From the NCBI RefSeq assembly GCF_042650645.1, contig NZ_JBHSBI010000016.1:62001-126000 (forward strand): a DNA stretch of 64,000 bases. The letters are read 5' to 3'. This DNA is from Nonomuraea purpurea (lineage in GTDB: Bacteria > Actinomycetota > Actinomycetes > Streptosporangiales > Streptosporangiaceae). The position numbers and the translations under genes were made by a program. A model generated the notes under the pieces. That model did no database searches and was not told the origin of the DNA. It saw only the letters and a list, made by a program, of their open reading frames with translations. Shown here piece after piece: positions 61,479-64,000 of this stretch (position 1 is the first letter of the stretch; every line of letters begins with the position of its first letter).

Positions 61479-64000
61479 TTACGCCTCCGTGTGGGGGAGG
61501 TTGCTGGCGGCCACCAGGGTGCGGATCGCGCGCAGGGCGACCGAGAGCGTGGCCAGGTCGAAGTGGTCGCTCTCCCAGATCTCCGACAGCGTCTGCCTGG
61601 CCCGCGACACCGCCGCCGAGTTGGCCTCGGACCAGTGGGCCAGCCGCTCCTCCGGCGACAGCCCTGGCGTGCTGTGGGCCAGCACGTCCTGGGTCAGCGA
61701 GGCGTGGGCGGCGTAGAGGTCGTCACGCAGGGCCGAGCGGGCCATGGAGTTCCAGCGGTTGTCCCTGGGCAGGGAGATGATGCGTTCCCTGAGCCGGGCC
61801 AGCTGCAGGCGATCGGCCAGGTCGAAGTAGACCTCGGCGACCTCGCCGGCCGGGCGGCCCGTCAGGGACGCGATCTCCACCAGGTCCAGCGTCGAGTACG
61901 CGGGCACCATGCCCGCCACCCGCTCGGCCAGCTCCTGCGGCACGCCCCTGGCGACGAAGGAGTCGCGGCGCTCCTCGTAGGCGGCCAGGTCGGGCCCGGT
62001 GAGCAGCTTGGGGATGTGCGGGACGAGCCCGTTGACGCCCTTCATGAAGAAACTCACCGATCCGGCCAGGTCCAGCGGCGGCCGGCGGTTGACCAGGAGC
62101 CAGCGGGTGCCGCGCTCGGCGAGCTTGCGGGCCTCCAGGAGCATGGCGATCTGCGTGGCGGTGTCGACCTGGTTGTCCAGGGACTCCACGGCCCGGTAGA
62201 AGGACGGCAGGTCGAACACCTCGCGCGCCACCAGGTAGGCCCGCACGATGTCGGGCGTGGAGGCGCCGGTCTCCTCGCCGAAGCGGTGCATGAACGTGGT
62301 GCCCATGGAGTTGATCAGCTCGTTCACCACGCAGGTGGTGATGATCTCGCGGCGCAGCGGGTGCGCGTCCATGTACGGGCGGAAACGCTCTCGCAGCGCC
62401 GACGGGAAGTAGGACACCAGCCACGACTCCAGGTACGGCTCGTCGGGCAGGTCGGAGCCGAGCAGCTCGGCGTCGGCCACCAGCTTGGTGTAGGCCAGCA
62501 GCACGGAGAACTCGGGGGCGGTCAGTCCGAGCCTGGCCTGGCGGCGTTCGGCCAGCGTCTTGTCCGAGGGCAGGAACTCCAGCTCCCGGTTGACCAGGCC
62601 GTCCCGCTCCAGGCGGCGCAGGTAGCGGGCGTGGATGTGGAGCATATCCACCGCCTGGGCGGTGGCGCCGGCCAGGACCACGTTCTGGGCGTAGTTGTCG
62701 CGCAGCACGAGGTCGGCGACCTCGTCGGTCATGGAGGCGAAGACCTGGTTGCGCTGCTTGTCGGTCAGCTCGCCGTCGCGGACGACCTGGTCGAGCAGGA
62801 TCTTGATGTTCACCTCGTGGTCAGAGGTGTCGACTCCGGCGGAGTTGTCGATGAAGTCGGTGTTGACCAGCCCGCCGTTCAGGGCGAACTCGATCCGGGC
62901 GAGCTGGGTGAGGCCCAGGTTGCCGCCCTCGCCGACGACCTTGCAGCGCAGTTCGCCCGCGTTGACGCGCAGCGCGTCGTTGGCCTTGTCGCCCACGTCC
63001 AGGTGGGACTCGGAGCTCGCCTTGACGTAGGTGCCGATGCCGCCGTTCCAGAACAGATCGACCGGGGCGCGCAGGATGGCGCTGATGAGGTCGTTCGGGG
63101 CCAGGGACGTCACCCCGGCCGGGATGCCGAGCGCCTCGCGCATCTGGGGGTTGATCGGGATGGACTTGGCCGTACGGGGGAAGACGCCGCCGCCGGACGA
63201 GATCAGCTTCTCGTCGTAGTCCTCCCACGAGCTGCGCGGCAGCTCGAACAGGCGCTGCCGTTCCGCGAAGGAGCGGGCGGCGTCGGGCGCCGGGTCCACG
63301 AAGATGTGCCGGTGGTCGAAGGCGGCCACGAGCCGGATGTGCCGCGACAGCAGCATGCCGTTGCCGAACACGTCGCCGGACATGTCGCCGACGCCGGCCA
63401 CGGTGAAGTCGGTGGTCTGGACGTTCACGCCCATGGTGCGGAAGTGGTACTTGACCGACTCCCAGGCGCCGCGGGCGGTGATGCCCATGGCCTTGTGGTC
63501 GTAGCCGACCGAGCCGCCGGAGGCGAAGGCGTCGCCGAGCCAGAAGCCGTAGTCCTTGGCGACGCCGTTGGCGATGTCGGAGAAGGTCGCGGTGCCCTTG
63601 TCGGCCGCGACGACGAGGTAGGGGTCGTCGCCGTCGTGCCTGACCACGTCGGGCGGCGGCACGATCTTGCCGTCGACGAGGTTGTCGGTGACGTCGAGCA
63701 GCCCGGAGATGAACGTCCGGTAGCAGGCCACGCCCTCGGCGAGCAGGTCCTCGCGCGAGCCGGACGTAGGCGGACGCTTTACGACAAATCCGCCCTTGGA
63801 CCCAGTCGGCACAATAACGGTATTTTTCACCATCTGTGCTTTGACCAGCCCCAGGATCTCCGTCCGGAAATCCTCCATCCGGTCCGACCAGCGAAGACCG
63901 CCCCGCGCCACATTCCCGAAACGCAGATGCACACCCTCGACCCTGGGCGAATACACGAAAATCTCGAACTTCGGCCGCGGCAAAGGCAGCACGCTGATGG
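61479..64000 (-). CDS. gdh: NAD-specific glutamate dehydrogenase (large GDH2 type), 5' end outside window
   Basis: The C-terminal 840 or so residues of the 180-kDa-class glutamate dehydrogenase, which oxidises glutamate to 2-oxoglutarate and ammonium with NAD. Visible landmarks are RFGNVARGGLRWSDR and MVKNTVIVPTGSKGGFVVK (with catalytic and substrate-binding lysines), GVGDMSGDVFGNGMLLSRHIRLVAAFDHRHIFVDP for the nucleotide fold, and VVGEGGNLGLTQLARIEF. A C-terminal helical region unique to these large enzymes extends to the stop at 61479. The start lies beyond 64000. The enzyme links amino-acid catabolism with the TCA cycle. Confidence 0.93.
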   Translation of the reverse strand, partial: ISVLPLPRPKFEIFVYSPRVEGVHLRFGNVARGGLRWSDRMEDFRTEILGLVKAQMVKNTVIVPTGSKGGFVVKRPPTSGSREDLLAEGVACYRTFISGLLDVTDNLVDGKIVPPPDVVRHDGDDPYLVVAADKGTATFSDIANGVAKDYGFWLGDAFASGGSVGYDHKAMGITARGAWESVKYHFRTMGVNVQTTDFTVAGVGDMSGDVFGNGMLLSRHIRLVAAFDHRHIFVDPAPDAARSFAERQRLFELPRSSWEDYDEKLISSGGGVFPRTAKSIPINPQMREALGIPAGVTSLAPNDLISAILRAPVDLFWNGGIGTYVKASSESHLDVGDKANDALRVNAGELRCKVVGEGGNLGLTQLARIEFALNGGLVNTDFIDNSAGVDTSDHEVNIKILLDQVVRDGELTDKQRNQVFASMTDEVADLVLRDNYAQNVVLAGATAQAVDMLHIHARYLRRLERDGLVNRELEFLPSDKTLAERRQARLGLTAPEFSVLLAYTKLVADAELLGSDLPDEPYLESWLVSYFPSALRERFRPYMDAHPLRREIITTCVVNELINSMGTTFMHRFGEETGASTPDIVRAYLVAREVFDLPSFYRAVESLDNQVDTATQIAMLLEARKLAERGTRWLLVNRRPPLDLAGSVSFFMKGVNGLVPHIPKLLTGPDLAAYEERRDSFVARGVPQELAERVAGMVPAYSTLDLVEIASLTGRPAGEVAEVYFDLADRLQLARLRERIISLPRDNRWNSMARSALRDDLYAAHASLTQDVLAHSTPGLSPEERLAHWSEANSAAVSRARQTLSEIWESDHFDLATLSVALRAIRTLVAASNLPHTEA

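Overview
This is a high-GC window (roughly 70% G+C by eye, GTG starts common, many ATGA/GTGA overlaps) from a Gram-positive actinomycete. An aftD-like gene beside a DUF2613 micro-gene, AfsR-type regulators, an XRE regulator, a HATPase anti-sigma-like protein and a tgm-type graspetide cassette suggest a spore-forming actinomycete of the Streptosporangiales type (Nonomuraea, Thermomonospora and relatives). That placement is inference: no rRNA gene is present. Both ends cut a gene: a TPR protein on the left and a large NAD-glutamate dehydrogenase on the right.

Layout. (1) 1-10.2 kb: after the TPR protein comes a tight five-gene minus-strand operon (acyl-CoA synthetase, tandem OB-fold protein, two Ltp-type thiolase-fold proteins, FadD19-like synthetase) facing a divergent enoyl-CoA hydratase. 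The arrangement resembles actinobacterial sterol side-chain degradation loci. Related lipid genes recur at 21-24 kb (nitronate monooxygenase/IpdC-like, DUF3068, acyltransferase) and 34-39 kb (two-domain FadE, FadD). Several of their promoters carry KstR-like palindromes, so they may form one regulon. (2) 10.3-13.1 kb: a LuxR-type two-component system and a membrane protein. (3) 13.1-21 kb: an accessory region with a graspetide (ATP-grasp RiPP) cassette. Its precursor gene is split by a 1-nt frameshift, the ATP-grasp ligase and PIMT-like methyltransferase are intact, and a second decayed cassette retains an intact methyltransferase plus a deleted ATP-grasp remnant. A truncated exonuclease and XRE/HATPase regulators lie between and beside them.

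(4) 24.6-34.4 kb: envelope glycan genes: an AftD-like arabinofuranosyltransferase, DUF2613, GT4, GT2 and two polytopic membrane proteins. (5) 39-53 kb: envelope and signalling: an HtrA-like lipoprotein protease, a lipoprotein/OmpA pair, a Ser/Thr kinase translationally coupled to an AfsR-like regulator, a GlxA-like regulator, a MotA/ExbB-ExbD-like channel pair, and a second AfsR-like regulator divergent from an AhpD-like gene with a SARP-style direct repeat between them. (6) 53.2-59.5 kb: a conserved housekeeping block on the minus strand (tmRNA, a PBP-like pseudoenzyme, smpB, ftsX, ftsE, prfB) with a small zinc-ribbon membrane protein inside it. (7) 59.5-64 kb: a lipoprotein, an HTH/Clp-N pair, a strong bidirectional terminator and the glutamate dehydrogenase.

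The most unusual items are the frameshifted graspetide precursor next to a decayed duplicate cassette, the transpeptidase-like lipoprotein in which all three catalytic motifs are replaced, the stator-like channel pair, and the kinase-AfsR and SARP-AhpD regulatory modules.
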